Both the position numbers and the translations under genes were made by a program. 64,000 nucleotides of DNA from Marchantia polymorpha subsp. ruderalis (Eukaryota > Streptophyta > Marchantiopsida > Marchantiales > Marchantiaceae). Every line of letters starts with the position of its first letter. The first letter of the stretch is position 1. Below, piece after piece: positions 13,391 to 26,804 of this stretch. The notes beneath the pieces were generated by a model. It worked only from the letters and a program-made list of their open reading frames with translations, searched no databases and had not been told where the DNA came from. The DNA lies in the NCBI GenBank assembly GCA_037833965.1, contig AP031356.1, positions 4,734,501-4,798,500 of the forward strand. Direction: 5' to 3'.

Positions 13391-16281
13391 CCTAGAGTAC
13401 GCGTCTTCGGCTAACATTTGAATTGCCGTTGGGACGGCACAAATCCCGGATGTAGCCTTGTACGGTAAAATGTTACCCCCTCGATCGCTACTACGGTGAA
13501 CATTTCAAAGGTTCATGATAATCTTACGGAGTCTTTTACGTTTTACAGATAGATGTCAGTTTTTTTCTGAGCAGCACACGTTTTGCTCGTTCTTTCTCGA
13601 TGCGATGTTCCCTTTATGTCCTCCGTTCTGCATGCCAATGCAAACGTCTCCTGCTTTTCCATCCACTTCACGCGTTTTTCACAAAAGGCGAGAACTGGTA
13701 TACCCAGGGAAAACTTGTATGTTGAAAACTGTAGCGCCAAATGGAAGACATGCAAAATTGGGTAAAATTCTTACAAATGCCATGATTTATATCATCTTTT
13801 TTAGATTGTATATAGCTCCTTCTAAGATCCGATTACACGTGTGGAAATACAATACGTAGAAGTTAGGCCTCCAAATGTATAACTGGAGCAATCCGTGAGT
13901 TCGTCCGATTAAGACAAACGTGCACCTTCTCTCAAACATCTTTCTTACGTTTGCTAGAGTTGGTAGTTCATTGGAATGAATGAAGTCCAAACGTGTTTCC
14001 GATATTATTCAATCTCTCGTTTTCACCACTCAACGCCAAACACCTTTCTAATTCTCACTGCTCCCAATTTTATTGGATAATTTTCAATTGTAGTTCCAAC
14101 ACATTCAAGCAAGTTTCTGACGTTTCGAATATAAACATGTGCCCAATTTTTTATCGAGAAATAAAACCCTATCATTTGAAAGAAGCATCAAATACACTAG
14201 ATATATGCATATATTCCAGCTTGTCGAAGTTTTACCTCTTGAGTTAGTTATGCATGTTGTATTTATGAATAACTTAAAATTGTAGCTTTTTAGGGATTCT
14301 AATGAAAATACATTCATTCTTAACAAAGTACACGTATGCTACTATCAATTAAATATGATTATCACATCATGCCAAACAACTCTAAAAAATAAAGTAATCA
14401 AATTAAAGATAAGTTTGTTTCTTCTTGAACTTGGTTGCACTATTTATTTGTTACTTATCGTGTAATTTGACGAACTCATAGAGAAGTTTTAGGATCATAT
14501 CATATTTGCTACATCGTAAATTCAGTAGAAACTTGACGCATGATACTTATGTGACTATCTTAGCTCGTACATTTTGGAAGGAATATATTAAAGCTAACTT
14601 TGTTTGATTTTTTTATTATATCTAATCCGCAGTCTTTTTTTCAATTGAACATTGTAGTACAACTAGTATATGAAGACACCAGTTATAATTTTGACCTTTA
14701 GCATTATGCATTATAAGATGGTAGTTTTTGTTATAGTAATGAATCTCATTTTTAGTATTTAACATCTACTATGAGGCTGTCCTTTGGCACGCGAAATTGT
14801 CAGGTTGGCTGAATCTGGCTGTCCATGTACCAATGTATAGACGGAGATACAAACATGACTGCAGGATGTTAAACTTTGACACTATTCCTGTCTTTATATT
14901 CATTTTTGTGTTTCAATATATATATAAAATACTTGAGTGAAACAATTGTGTTCAATAATGATTATATATGTTTTTAATCAGGACATTGAGATTTTTCAAG
15001 ACAATCTGATGAAGAAAAATTTGGCTTGAGAAGTATGTTAGGTGATTCCATGCTATCTTGGTGAACCTTCTCCAATGACTTGACTCGTAATATCTCAAAT
15101 CATATGGTTACTTTAGCCCCAAAATATATAACTAGCTATCACCGGCGGAGACTTAAAGATGAGAAATAATTGTTTGTTCTCATCGTGGAATATATGTACG
15201 GAGATGATGACTATGAATTTTAAAGATATATATGTGCCACCTAGACAAAATGTCGTAGAAGACAGTCATATATTATCAAAACTGAGAGAAAAGTAGCGGC
15301 ATTCACTGCATCCTCTGCAGTGACAAGAACTTACTTACTCTTTTCTGAAGTACAAAACTAATGACTAATTTCATATTCATAAATAGTTGTGTTTATAATG
15401 AGTTCATACTTTACTTTTCAATTGCAGTCAGGATCTTGAAAACCGAAGAAACCTTAATTCATCAAATCATCTCAAATCGGAATCTTCAGACCGTCGGATA
15501 TTCTCCGAGTTTCTTCTATTTAAGTACAATGCCTTAAGTTGCCTAAAGTCGCAAACTCATGAGCATGCGGCGGTGCAACACAAAACCTTGAATTTATAAT
15601 CTGTCACAAAAGGATGGAAGTAGAACCAGGGTATGAGGACCATTGAACTATTCGATAGTCTTCTAATTTATAAAGTGGAAAGGGACGTCAGCTTTAGTTA
15701 TACTAAACACCACCACTTCTAAAACATTGGCTTCATCTGGACATCTACTTCAAATCTGTTCCGTAACGAGTCACGTTGACCTCCACACTACCCTGTCCCA
15801 TATGAGGACAAGGTCATAGTTCATTGTTCTAGCGTTGCCCTTTTCCCAACTGTCGGGGATATGGCAACATGCGATAGCCGTTGGATATTCTGACGAACCT
15901 CACTCGTCCTTCATTCCACAGCCTGGGTCTCGAGTGTACCGGCTGGTTTCTTGTGGCTGGTATAGCAGCGGTTTGGATCTGGCTGCCGTGATAAGAAGAT
16001 ATTTAAAATTTTCAAGTCATAAATGGGTTCAATGCACCTAGACGTAAATTCTGTCGTGCTGCTCCACCTGTCTCCAGCAACACGAGTTGCAGCAAGGAGC
16101 TTCGTGGTTGAAAATATTATTGTGGATTGGAACTGCAGAATACGAGCACGGTGGCAACATGTCACGAATTCTTGACACGTGTATATCTGTCATCCCAAGT
16201 CCGTCCACGAACTTCTCTTTTCGCCGTCGCTAGATAATGACTTCGCGATATTTTTCTACATCACTTGCTTCTTTGTATCCC

Positions 16282-16445
16282 CGAGTCATGGTCAGTGGAT
16301 ATTTTACGATAGCACATTGGTCAAATTAGAGCGTGTTGAAGGACTGTGAGGTTTTTGCTGAATCGAGTCATGGTCAGTATTATTTTACGATAGCACATTG
16401 GTCAAATTAGAGCGTGCTGAAGGACTGTGAGGTTTTTGCTGAATC
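16282..16445. repeat. Tandem duplication, period about 82 bp
   Basis: Two near-identical copies start at 16282 and 16364, each beginning CGAGTCATGGTCAGT and ending GGTTTTTGCTGAAT. Only a few substitutions and a small indel separate them, so the duplication is fairly recent. Confidence 0.92.
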
Positions 16446-17134
16446 GACTGATGTGGTTTCGGGCCGATACCAATGTTGTTGGAAATGTTGTGAAAATACA
16501 TGTCAACTCTTTAACAGTTGAATGATTTGATGTTTTTGATGCATCTTTACACAACCACTTTAGCAGGACTTTGGGCCTTTCCTTACTTCTGCTCAGCTGA
16601 GAAACGAAATGAAAGAATTTTCATGAGGAGATGATTGGTCTAATCATGAAAATCATGTAATGGATTGAAAATAATGAAGAAAAAAGCCGCATGATATACA
16701 TGCACCTCGTGGACTATTCAGCCCACCTACGATGAGAGTTTATTGACTGTTTCACGACTAAGTAAGTTCATGGAATTCAGTTGTAATTTCTATAAAGAGA
16801 GAGTTGAAACAATTCTAGAGCTTTGAACTGAACTCAAAGATGGATTCGATTAGTGGATCGGCACTCTAACGTATTGATTTATACCTTAAGATGAAATAAT
16901 TGTACTAGAGTCCTAAATCTGTTATGCTGGCTTTGAAGCTACTTAGATCTAAATTTTGACATGTTCATATATTTATGAGTGAGAAACTATCATAGCAAAA
17001 GGTAGATTCCACTCTCTTTAGTTTATTGAAGACATGAGATGGAGAAGAGAGCAATTGGATCGGCTGATGATTCTCATATTGTATGCAGTTCCTTAACCTA
17101 AATCTATATATGTATATAATAACGTGGTTCATGT

Positions 17135-17167
17135 GGACGAGGCCATTGTGAACCAATGGCCTCGTCC
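17135..17167. repeat. Perfect hairpin, 14-bp arms and 5-base loop
   Basis: GGACGAGGCCATTG, then TGAAC, then the exact reverse complement of the first arm. It sits in an otherwise gene-free stretch. Confidence 0.9.
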
Positions 17168-19436
17168 ATGTTCTTTGAATGTTGGTTTCATTCTTGTTAG
17201 ATTTTATGGGCTTCCCATACATTTGTTATTTTACCCCACCACCATTACTTTTCTCTCATGATGATCTGTTTGACTTCGTGCTCATAGAATGTACTCCCAC
17301 GAAGTGTTCTAACGTGCCCACCTAACGTTGTGAAGTCATCATTGCCCATCCGCATGTTGTATATGAACGTATTGGATTTGTTTGCGATATAATTCCGTTA
17401 GAATCGCAATATTGGCTATATTGTCTTCTCGCCGAAGTCACGGTAGTTCCTCCTCCACGCATCTCCAGAGCATTCCGGTGTTTCCGGTTCCCGTGTGTGC
17501 GTCTATTTTTTAGGTCCGTGACTTCCTCAACTCGAGGAACAACCGGCCGTCAGAGGTCAGTCGGGTTGAGAACCGGCGGACCTTTTATAGACTAGGTTCA
17601 ATGCATCCAGCTATCTAGATCATTCGTTTTGACGATTAAACTAAGCGAAGCGGCGTGAAGTCACTTGCTTACACGACGAAGCAAGACTCGAGGATTCTGT
17701 GTATGTGCATGCATCGTTCTCATAATGGTAGACCGCAGGTTATCACCAGCTTTTGGATCCAGTTCCCACTGTTTGAGGGTATGCGATTAACCTATTCATG
17801 GGTGGTTTGGGGCGACGTTTGTCTTCTTCCCATTACAGATCTGAAACCACACAATTTCCATCACATGTCATTTGTATTTGTTCATCGAGTAGAGAGTTTT
17901 TGTGATGACCGATGACCATCTTTGGGAAACACATGCAGGACTTTCGAGACTTACGATGCAAGTTTACATTATCCCCTCCCGAGTCTCCAAGTTTATAGGA
18001 CTTTTGGATTGAGCTGCATTTAACAACCCGTTTTTTGCCGTTTGCGTTCTTTTAATATGTTGTGGGGTTTTAGAAGTATCTGACAAACGTTAGTTGGAGG
18101 TCCAATGCAGGGAATGTGTACCTTTCATCCACGGGTGGAAAATCCCCGATTCCTTAAAAAACAATTTCATAAAACCTTTAAAAAAACCCTATTTAAACCC
18201 TGGTTTTAATAATCAGACTATCAACTGAAATTACCGCACATTGAATGACATTTATTTAGATTTATCAATAAAAACCAATGTGCTCCCATGTACTTAACGG
18301 TTAACCATTTATCTCCCTCGTTTTGTGCAATGTGTGAACGTTTATCAGTCGCGTGCTCTTGCAAGTGATTCTTAGCTACATGTCAAATTTTAAAAAGTTT
18401 AATCAACATGACTTTGTTTGTGATTATGTTAATATAATTTTGATCCAATCGAATATATTATTCAAAACTGAACTTAAACTAATGGGGATATGATATATCA
18501 CATTCCTAACACATGAGCATATTAATTGACATTTCATATGAGAATTTAGATATTGTTACGTGTAAAATTTGTAATCATGAGTTAATATATCATTGTGTAG
18601 CTTGGAGAATTAAATTACGTCTTTCATATCACAATATTGCAACTTTCCATATCTATACTTTTTGTAAGCCCGTTAAGCCACTTGATTGATGAGAACAACA
18701 ATTTTCCACCGTGCATCAATTGTCTCTTTAGATATATCCTGAGAAATGGGAAGAATATAAAACTGTAGATAAATTTGTGATAATTTAACATTTTGGGTAC
18801 GAAACTTGCGATTAGTTGAAATGTTCATGATATTCAATGAGGAGAGAGTGCTATAACGTACATTTAAGAGGTTCCTGGCCATGCCCAAGAACGGCGTGGT
18901 GGAAAAAGGTTGTTATACGGAAATCAGAAATGCCAGTTTCGGACATTCAGCGAGGCATCAATAAGCAGGTCAAAACCAGACGTATCCGACATGCCAGAAA
19001 GTATCCAGACAGACATGGACTGAGTTGGCAAGGACCGGCAGCCTTGTGTCACCTTTTCACACATGCAGTACACGCGCCGAAAAGCTCTCTCCGAAAACCA
19101 TTAGGTCCGGTAACACCGGTGGATGCATAGAGCGCATGGAGGAACGTTATGCACCTGGACCTCATCATGTCCAGATTCAGACATCATCTATGTATCCCAG
19201 TCGATACGACGCCACTGCTCTGCACGCCTTCTTGGTATCTCCTGTCCGTATAACTTCTTCCTTCATGGCTTTTTCTATAGCCTAATGGTTGTAGTGGATC
19301 TTTCATACCTGTCTCAGTGAATGGAGAAATAGTCGGCTGTCAAACGTGAATTTGCCTTTGATGGCTTTCCTGTCCCATGACGGTTCTCGCACCAATTTAG
19401 TTTGAGATTCGTCTTGCGCCGGGAAGTAGACGGCTG

Positions 19437-19624
19437 TATCCTTCGAGTTTATGTTTCTTTGGAAAAAAACCCATGTGTCTCAAAATATACTGTCAATTGG
19501 GTGAGACCTATACTTAAAAAGAGAAGGACGGGTGATATCCGTCGAGTTTTGTCTCTTTGAAAAGAAACCCATTTTTCTCAAAATATACTGTAAATTGGAT
19601 GAGACCTGTGTTAAAAAAGAGGAG
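19437..19624. repeat. Imperfect tandem duplication, period about 99 bp
   Basis: Two copies share TCGAGTTT, TCTTT, AAACCCAT, CTCAAAATATACTGT and GAGACCT in order, with scattered substitutions. Confidence 0.88.
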
Positions 19625-22458
19625 TTTCGTAACGCGCGAAAGAAAGAGCAAATGTTATCAGTTGAATGATGTCAACAAGCTGCCGATATGCTAAGGTATT
19701 TACTAGAATTCGTAAACATATATCGGGAATAGAATTGTGACCTAATTTGGGAGTGTTTTGTAATTTACCCTTTTTCCGATCTCTCAAGCGGATGGTTGGG
19801 TTGGCTATAAAGTTTTAGCAAAAAGTTCCAGAGAGGAGAAAGCGAAGGACTAAAAAAAGAAATAAAATCCGAGGAAAAGGGAAGAAAAAGTGCAAATGAA
19901 TTCTCGTTATATTGAGCAGTTTTTCAAACATCTTTTCTTCTGTCTTCTAGGTGTATGTGTCTTCCCAAAAATAATAGTAATGTCTTCACCTACATACCAA
20001 GTTATATCGATAGGGATATTTCTTTTACGTCTATATGTGAAGAACAAAATATAACTGTAGCCTGTGAGGAAACAATTGACTAAGTGTACGCATATCATAT
20101 AAGTCCGCATGATGAATTTTCTAGTTTGCTTATCACAACCACACGGTAGAGATTCACATTCTCTATGTGAGGAGAACCATCCAAAAGTTTCAGTTTGAAT
20201 TTTTTTCCATCCGTTTTTTTAAAGTGGTGTATCTGTACCCTCTATTTATATATAAAAACCTTGAAATCCGCTTTTTCTCTTCACTTTTAGAAAACTGTAA
20301 ACATTTAATAACCTATTAGCTTAACTTCATTTTGCTTAGTTCAAAATATCAATGCAACGCACATCAATATTGCTATGCATGAACATATACAGTAAGGAAT
20401 CAGTAATCCAACGTAAATAATTTTAACATTATTTGCACAATATTTTTCAAAGTAAATAAAGAAGTCAAGAAATTTTCTAATGTAAAGTTCGAAAAATCAT
20501 ATGATAGACACTTATTCGTATAAGCTGATTGATTTATGTGATGAATATGATAAAAACTTTAAGTTATCTATTGATATGAGATGTTAAATAAAGAGACTAT
20601 ATATAAAATGTCATTTCTTATCTTATTAGTGATTTTATCCTGATTCATGATTTAAAATTTCTCATGTACATTTGAAATTTAACATTAATTAGCTAAACAT
20701 AGTCATAACGAGTTGTAATCATAAAAATTTCTATTTTTGTTGTATTGATTTGACTATACGAGCAGATAATTCATATTCTATGATCATAGATCACAAAGTC
20801 AGTATATACTAACTTAAATTTCAAGTATGGAGTATCAAGATATTTATCATTATATTTCATTTCTTTATTCAGTATATTTTGATTCATGTTTTGTATAGAT
20901 AGTCTTGTGACATTTAATTTAATTTTTAATCCTTGTATAAGATATTTTCATCAACATAATTAATTGAAAATTCATACTCATTCGGAAACATATAATCATT
21001 AAGGAGCTAGCTAACATCTATTAGTATAAATTATTTACTCATGTATGTGGCAAATGAATTCTCAATTGTTTTTGGAAATTTGTGAGGCTAAATAAACTTA
21101 TTGAGGTTTAGATTGGAGCAATTATTGTGTTCATTGCATCATAAGAAGCCAGTAATCTTTAGCTGATTTTTAAAAAATCTATCAAATCATCAGTTTTAGT
21201 TTAAAAATATATATTAAGAATATTGAAAGATGTACAGAATAAAGTTTATACCACTTCAGATTATTGCATACCACACTTTAGACAAACTTTATGAAATATG
21301 TTTCGAAATGCATTAGTGAATGACCTTCATAGAGTAGCAATCATTAATTCATTCTATCATTACTTGGCAGGCTATTTAGTATGTAAAGAGTTGGTACTAG
21401 ATAGATCTTAAAAACTCACCATTGTAGATAGAAAATACAGTGAGGAGATAAGCTAGATTCAGTGATTTGTAAATTTAATCATTTTTCATTTTTCATTTCA
21501 CATTTTTAGGTAGGCGAAACAGAAGTTTTATGAGGAGGAAGAGTAGTGTGTAATCAACTTAGATAAGAATGATACACAAAATGAGAAACAGTTTGACTAT
21601 GATTACTTTAGAGAGTGCAAGGGTGATTTTACCTTATACTCACCTTATGCTTACGTTCGCAGAAGGTGACCTCTATCACCTCTAAAAGAATCACTTTCAA
21701 AAATTTATCTCTACATTTGTATGTAAGTCAAATTCTATACAAGTCCAATATGTGCTATTATAAACGATCACATTCCATAATTCCATTATGTCATTTGCTA
21801 TTAATTCAATTGATTGACTAAGTGTCATTTCCACATTCGGCGGTCCCACTTATCTCTCATGAAGGTCTACGATAAGATACTTCTGCATTTGCAGATCATT
21901 CAACAAGATGATCGAACTAAACAACTAATGCTAACTGTAGTCTTAATGCTGCTTTCGAAACCGCGTTTGACTAGTGCAAAACAGCGAGTTTTGCTTCCTC
22001 CATTGACTTGATTTTCGTGGTTTACATATCTAACTCGTAATCCTCGGAAGCACCAAAACTTGCAGCTCAGCTGAAATTGTTTCAGAAGACCAACCAATTA
22101 ATGCGTTGGGAGACCATGACCGGCCAGACTCGAGTTCCCGCACGTGAAATGAAGTCTTCCTCTGACTTAGAAGTGATGTTGTGCTACACGTCCAACTTGA
22201 GGGTTAGAAGAAAAGTTTCTCTGATGTATTATTTTTGTCATTTAGAATATAAAACTTGTCCTCTAAGATTCAAGTATTAAAGGCATGATGAAAAGACAAA
22301 ATAGATAGGAAGACTCCGTCAATCCTTAAATGGAGGACACCAAGTGGTAGCATGGTGCTGAGTCTGCATAGTACGGCAATGGATATAATTAACTAGAACA
22401 CCTAAAGTACACCACTTATTCACATCAAAAGATCCTAAACTAGTTGAACATCTAACTC

Positions 22459-22622
22459 CATACTGATTGCACCACTAGTGTTGCTTATGTAACAATGATA
22501 TAGGTTGCATAATATGATAAGTATATTGAAACGATTCTAGCATACTGATTGCACCACTCGTGTTGTTTATGTAACAATGATTTAGGTTGTATAATATGAT
22601 AAGTATATTGAAATGATTCTAG
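22459..22622. repeat. Tandem duplication, period 82 bp
   Basis: Two copies start at 22459 and 22541, each beginning CATACTGATTGCACCACT and ending GATTCTAG, with few differences. Confidence 0.92.
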
Positions 22623-24325
22623 CAGAATATGGTTTGGTTTCACACATTCTTTCACAAAAATATGTACATTGAATGCATACATTGTTGGATATAATCCAAA
22701 AGTGAGAATGACAACCAATTTACTTTATCCATGCTATATTAGACATTAGCCGTTGCCATTAGACTCAGGGCCATCCAGAAGATGGTAACCCCAAACATAT
22801 CTTGATAATGTTTTGTATGTGAGCTATAGACTCCTATGCCATATCTGCCTTTATATCAGTAATGAAATAATGAGTAAGAAGCCATTGCCTATGACCTAGT
22901 ACCAAAATCAATGGCTTATAATGAACAAGGGTGTAGCTATCTTTAAGGACTTCGTGTAGTTTCTCATATGTCTTTAGGATGGAATTACTTTTTGACCAGC
23001 TCTGGTGACACACGGAGTGTCTTTTCCTTTCGCTCTGTCTTCAAAGAAATGCAAAGCTATTTTTTGGTGCGGTCACATATTCGCTTCTTTTCGGTAACTA
23101 TAAATATTACCTTCTCTTTATGAGCCACATCACTTTGAGTGGAGACCTTGGCATACCTTTTCAGTCCTTCTAGCCGTATACATCATTAGCTTTTGGTCGG
23201 CTTTGGGCACACAAAGTAAAGAGCACAAAGAATTAGAGAAAAATGCTTACAGATATTTTTGGCTTTTCTCTTGTGCTAAGAATGAGCTTATCTATGAGGC
23301 AAACAAGGGGGAAAAGTGAAAGAGGCTTCAATGACCGAGGGCGAGACACATTCTTACCCACAGTTCTAATTGGAATCCAACCTGCTGCAGAAGAAGAGAG
23401 AGAGAGAGGACAACCTAATCATGGCAAATATTGATATGTGATTATAGCACTCGAAAAGAGTAGAAAAAGTTTGAAGTTTTTTTGAAGAACAACTTGTCAG
23501 AAGAAGTTGAATTCATCCAATATTATGACATCCATTGTGAACTACCACAACGTTTCGAAAAAAACATGCCACCGATATTCGGGCAAATTACTTCTACTTG
23601 ACGCCCGTGTGCATCATTTGGATAAAAAGCTTTTCCATATTAATGGTCTTGATCTGTATGAAGTCAAAATCCATGCCTACGAGAGGAATAGCAAAACGTA
23701 CAGTCACCTAGTCGCGAGTGACCGACCATACGTTCGAGTGATGTTCTTACCACAACATGAAGAGTTCCTCTGTGTGACGTTACCTCATAATGTCTTCGGA
23801 AACGAGAGTTCCCTTCATTTAACAGTTTTCTGGATTTAGTTTTGAGCACGCACGTGAAGGCATATTCTAACTTCGATCTCATTTTTCGAAGCACTTCCCC
23901 TCACCGTTTGTTATATTTAGGCGATCAGCCCTTCTGTAATTAATGTTCACTCGAACAGGGGCATGGAACGGTGAACGGATGTTAAGAGGACGTGTTTGCG
24001 TGTCCTAGCGCATGGCATGAAAACAGAGATCTGAAAGTATTCAGGAGTACTTTCTGATTGCTGTGTGTGAGTGGCTGGACGTACAACAGCTTTCGTCTTT
24101 TCAGGCTGATATCAGGAGGACTGTAAAACACAGATGCACAACGTAATTATGCTAAAAGGTTGCGCATCCGATCCATCACGGAAGCCCGCCCGGAGATACT
24201 GAAGTACACCTTCCACCTAATGATCGTCGAGTCCTGTCATTCCCAACGACGGCGCTGCAGATGCAGATCAGATCACCCAAATCAACAGACATGCAGAACG
24301 ACCATAGCTTCTGAAGCTTCTCTCC

Positions 24326-24351
24326 AGTAAGTAGTTTGTCAACTACTTACT
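24326..24351. repeat. Perfect hairpin, 11-bp arms and 4-base loop
   Basis: AGTAAGTAGTT, loop TGTC, AACTACTTACT. Confidence 0.85.
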
Positions 24352-25740
24352 CTCGCCCGGGAAAAAGGGAGACGCAACGAGACAACTCTCGAGTCCCGTA
24401 GTGGTCGGGAGTGCTTCCAATTGCTGCCAAGGAGAAGAGAAGAAGTGAAAGTCGCGTGTCTGGCGGCCCAACTGCTCCCAGAGTGGTCAATCATGCGAGG
24501 TGAAGTTTCCTTATGCACTAACAGAATCTAATCGATACCTTCAAATCGTTGTCATGTTACGTGGTCTGCGGGAGAGGGGATTAGTAGACGTCATGTCATG
24601 AGAATCGAATGCTGCTAGCCTACAAGCTCTAGTATCATTTACACTAGAAACCAGATGGAAAGAATGTTGAGGTACATTTGTCATCGACTACCTTCGGCGA
24701 GCAACTTGTGTTGAGTACCAGAGTTCTGCTGTGTCATGTGATGCTCATAAGTTGCTCAGAGCTGCGAGCTTCATGCTGTATATCAAGATGGATTATGAGT
24801 CAGATTCCAGTGAGATGTGAGTAGCCTTTTTTGTCTGACTCACCATATGGTTAAACGTAGACCATCAAACCATTGCTTAGGTGACAGGATCGTCACCGAG
24901 TAAAAGCTTTGGCGAGGTGGTTGATCACCAACTAGTGGTTGAAAGCTGCCCCACTTTTGAGCAGAATGCGGAAGTGAACCATCATGGTCGGTAGAGGGAT
25001 CCTCTTGAGGCAAACACAAACCAATATTTTGGCCCAAAAGTAAAGCTCTTTGACTAAAACGTGCAATGCATATCTTTGCCTGTAAAGGGAAAAGACCAAC
25101 GAAAGCCTCTTATCTCGATAGACTTTTATCTCCATGCATCTGACAGTTCCATGCAATTGTCAGATACATCTCACAGCTGAACTTTCCACATCCTTCGAAC
25201 GTAGTTCGAGCAAAATATCTTCTTTATACCTCCAAATTTTTGTTGATCTTTAAGTGCTCTCACTAAATTTGCGTCAAACACAGCATCCGTCTAAAGCTTA
25301 TCCGGAGGCGTAATTATGCAAGCTTGAATAACATAATCATGGACCTCTCTGTTCCACATGAAATCTACGTAATAGTAAATTTCGCCAAGGTTCCAAAGCA
25401 TCACTTCTTCCACGATGCGAGGTTATTTAATAGTCCATTTTGACGTTCAGATAAGATCTCATCGATGAGAAAATGCCTGCTCCGGGTCCGTTGTGTCTAA
25501 GTTAGGAAAATTGTACCCTTTGGTCAGAGCACCGCTGCACACGAAGCACATCTATATCAGAGGTTTTGCTACTGTCGGCTGGACTACAGAACGAGGTAAT
25601 CTAAACAGAAACAAGCTTTTGTCCAAAGCCGAAAGGTTGTCTTCCAGGAAGCGATACACAAAATCTTGGGGAACATAATTTTTTCATTCAGAAGAAGAAT
25701 GATAGTAAGAATCACAGTGCTTCAGTCTTGCAAAAGAAAG

Positions 25741-25744
<4 letters not shown>

Positions 25745-25773
<29 letters not shown>
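25745..25773. repeat. (GA)n microsatellite
   Basis: Uninterrupted alternating GA of about 29 bases. Confidence 0.95.
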
Positions 25774-25775
<2 letters not shown>

Positions 25776-25886
25776 CTGGTATTGTGGAAGGAAACAGGAA
25801 AAGGTACTTTTGGTGTTTCATTTAGATGTGAGTTCAGAATTTTCCAAGACTCCAACTGGCAACGATGTCATTTATAGTTTAGACCT

Positions 25887-25920
25887 CACATGTTCACCTT
25901 GAAAGCAAGGTGAACATGTG
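25887..25920. repeat. Perfect hairpin, 14-bp arms and 6-base loop
   Basis: CACATGTTCACCTT, loop GAAAGC, then the exact reverse complement. There is no T-run after it, so a bacterial-type terminator is not implied. Confidence 0.9.
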
Positions 25921-26804
25921 GTTTTAAAAGGTGCAATATCTAAACAGGAACTGCGTGAAAATTGACTGACTCAAGAGATGCAGTCTTGAGTTGAACGACA
26001 ATTAACTCGCCGTTGAATACGATGCATGCTTAAACATGTGCCAATATGCAATGGGAGAGGAATTCCCCTTACAAATAGAAAATGAGCATTGAGAGTTGGG
26101 ACACCGGCATATTCAGTTCTCAAACCGTCACTTCTCCTTTTGTCTTTGCCAAGATATAAAACAAGACCAATAAAATTGGAGTCAATGTGAGTGAGCACTT
26201 GGCACTGAAGTTGGACTCAGTTTACATATCATCATCAACTCACCTCCTGATCTTTCCGTTGTTTTGGAAGTCTTCCTATTTTGCTCACTTCTTTGTTGTA
26301 GGATCAGAATGGAGACTCTATCTGTCCCTCGTGGATGATGAAGTCGAGACCTCATTCCTTCCAGAGGAGTACAGGTATTGAAGGTACTTTGAGAGAGAAC
26401 AAGAATGCAGGCCAAATATATGTGTTATTTAAAGAGAAGCTATCTTGTCATAACCGACTGAGAGCTTTTGATGACATTTTCCTGAGAATGTCAGCGTAGA
26501 AACAACCTTTTCATTCAGTTAAGAAGGTGATAAGTGGACACTGATTCGGTTGTTGAGACTTCGGGTCCAGAACAGATGATGAAATTGCATATATTGACTC
26601 TGCAATCCATGAAATGGTTAAATAGCGTTGCAATCGAAATAAATAATATGTTAAAATTCTACAACCTGTAATATCATGTAAAGTGCTTGACCAATCTTCC
26701 TGCACCTCGGTGCGTTGATCAAAAGGAAACAACCAGGCTTTTCAGGTTGAGAAGCTGATTAGCTTCAAACTAACCCTCAACTCACCAAACTGCCCTCTCT
26801 ACCT

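Larger units (their letters stand above)
11060..26800. other. Long intergenic region without a recognisable gene
   Basis: Open frames here are at most about 115 codons and none resembles a known family. Composition alternates between AT-rich blocks (12-12.7, 14-15.3, 18-18.8, 20.2-21.6 kb) and less AT-rich blocks (13, 15.7-16.2, 17.4-17.9, 18.85-19.3, 24-25.2 kb) that may hold decayed sequence. The frame at 23507-23839 (plus, 110 codons) is the most protein-like, but I see no motif in it. Confidence 0.55.

Noticed and set aside
23507..23839. 110-codon plus-strand ORF
   Set aside because: No motif, no supporting splice or promoter signals, no recognised homologue; not strong enough to call a gene.
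25887..25920. Rho-independent terminator
   Set aside because: Eukaryotic context, no following T-run and no adjacent gene.
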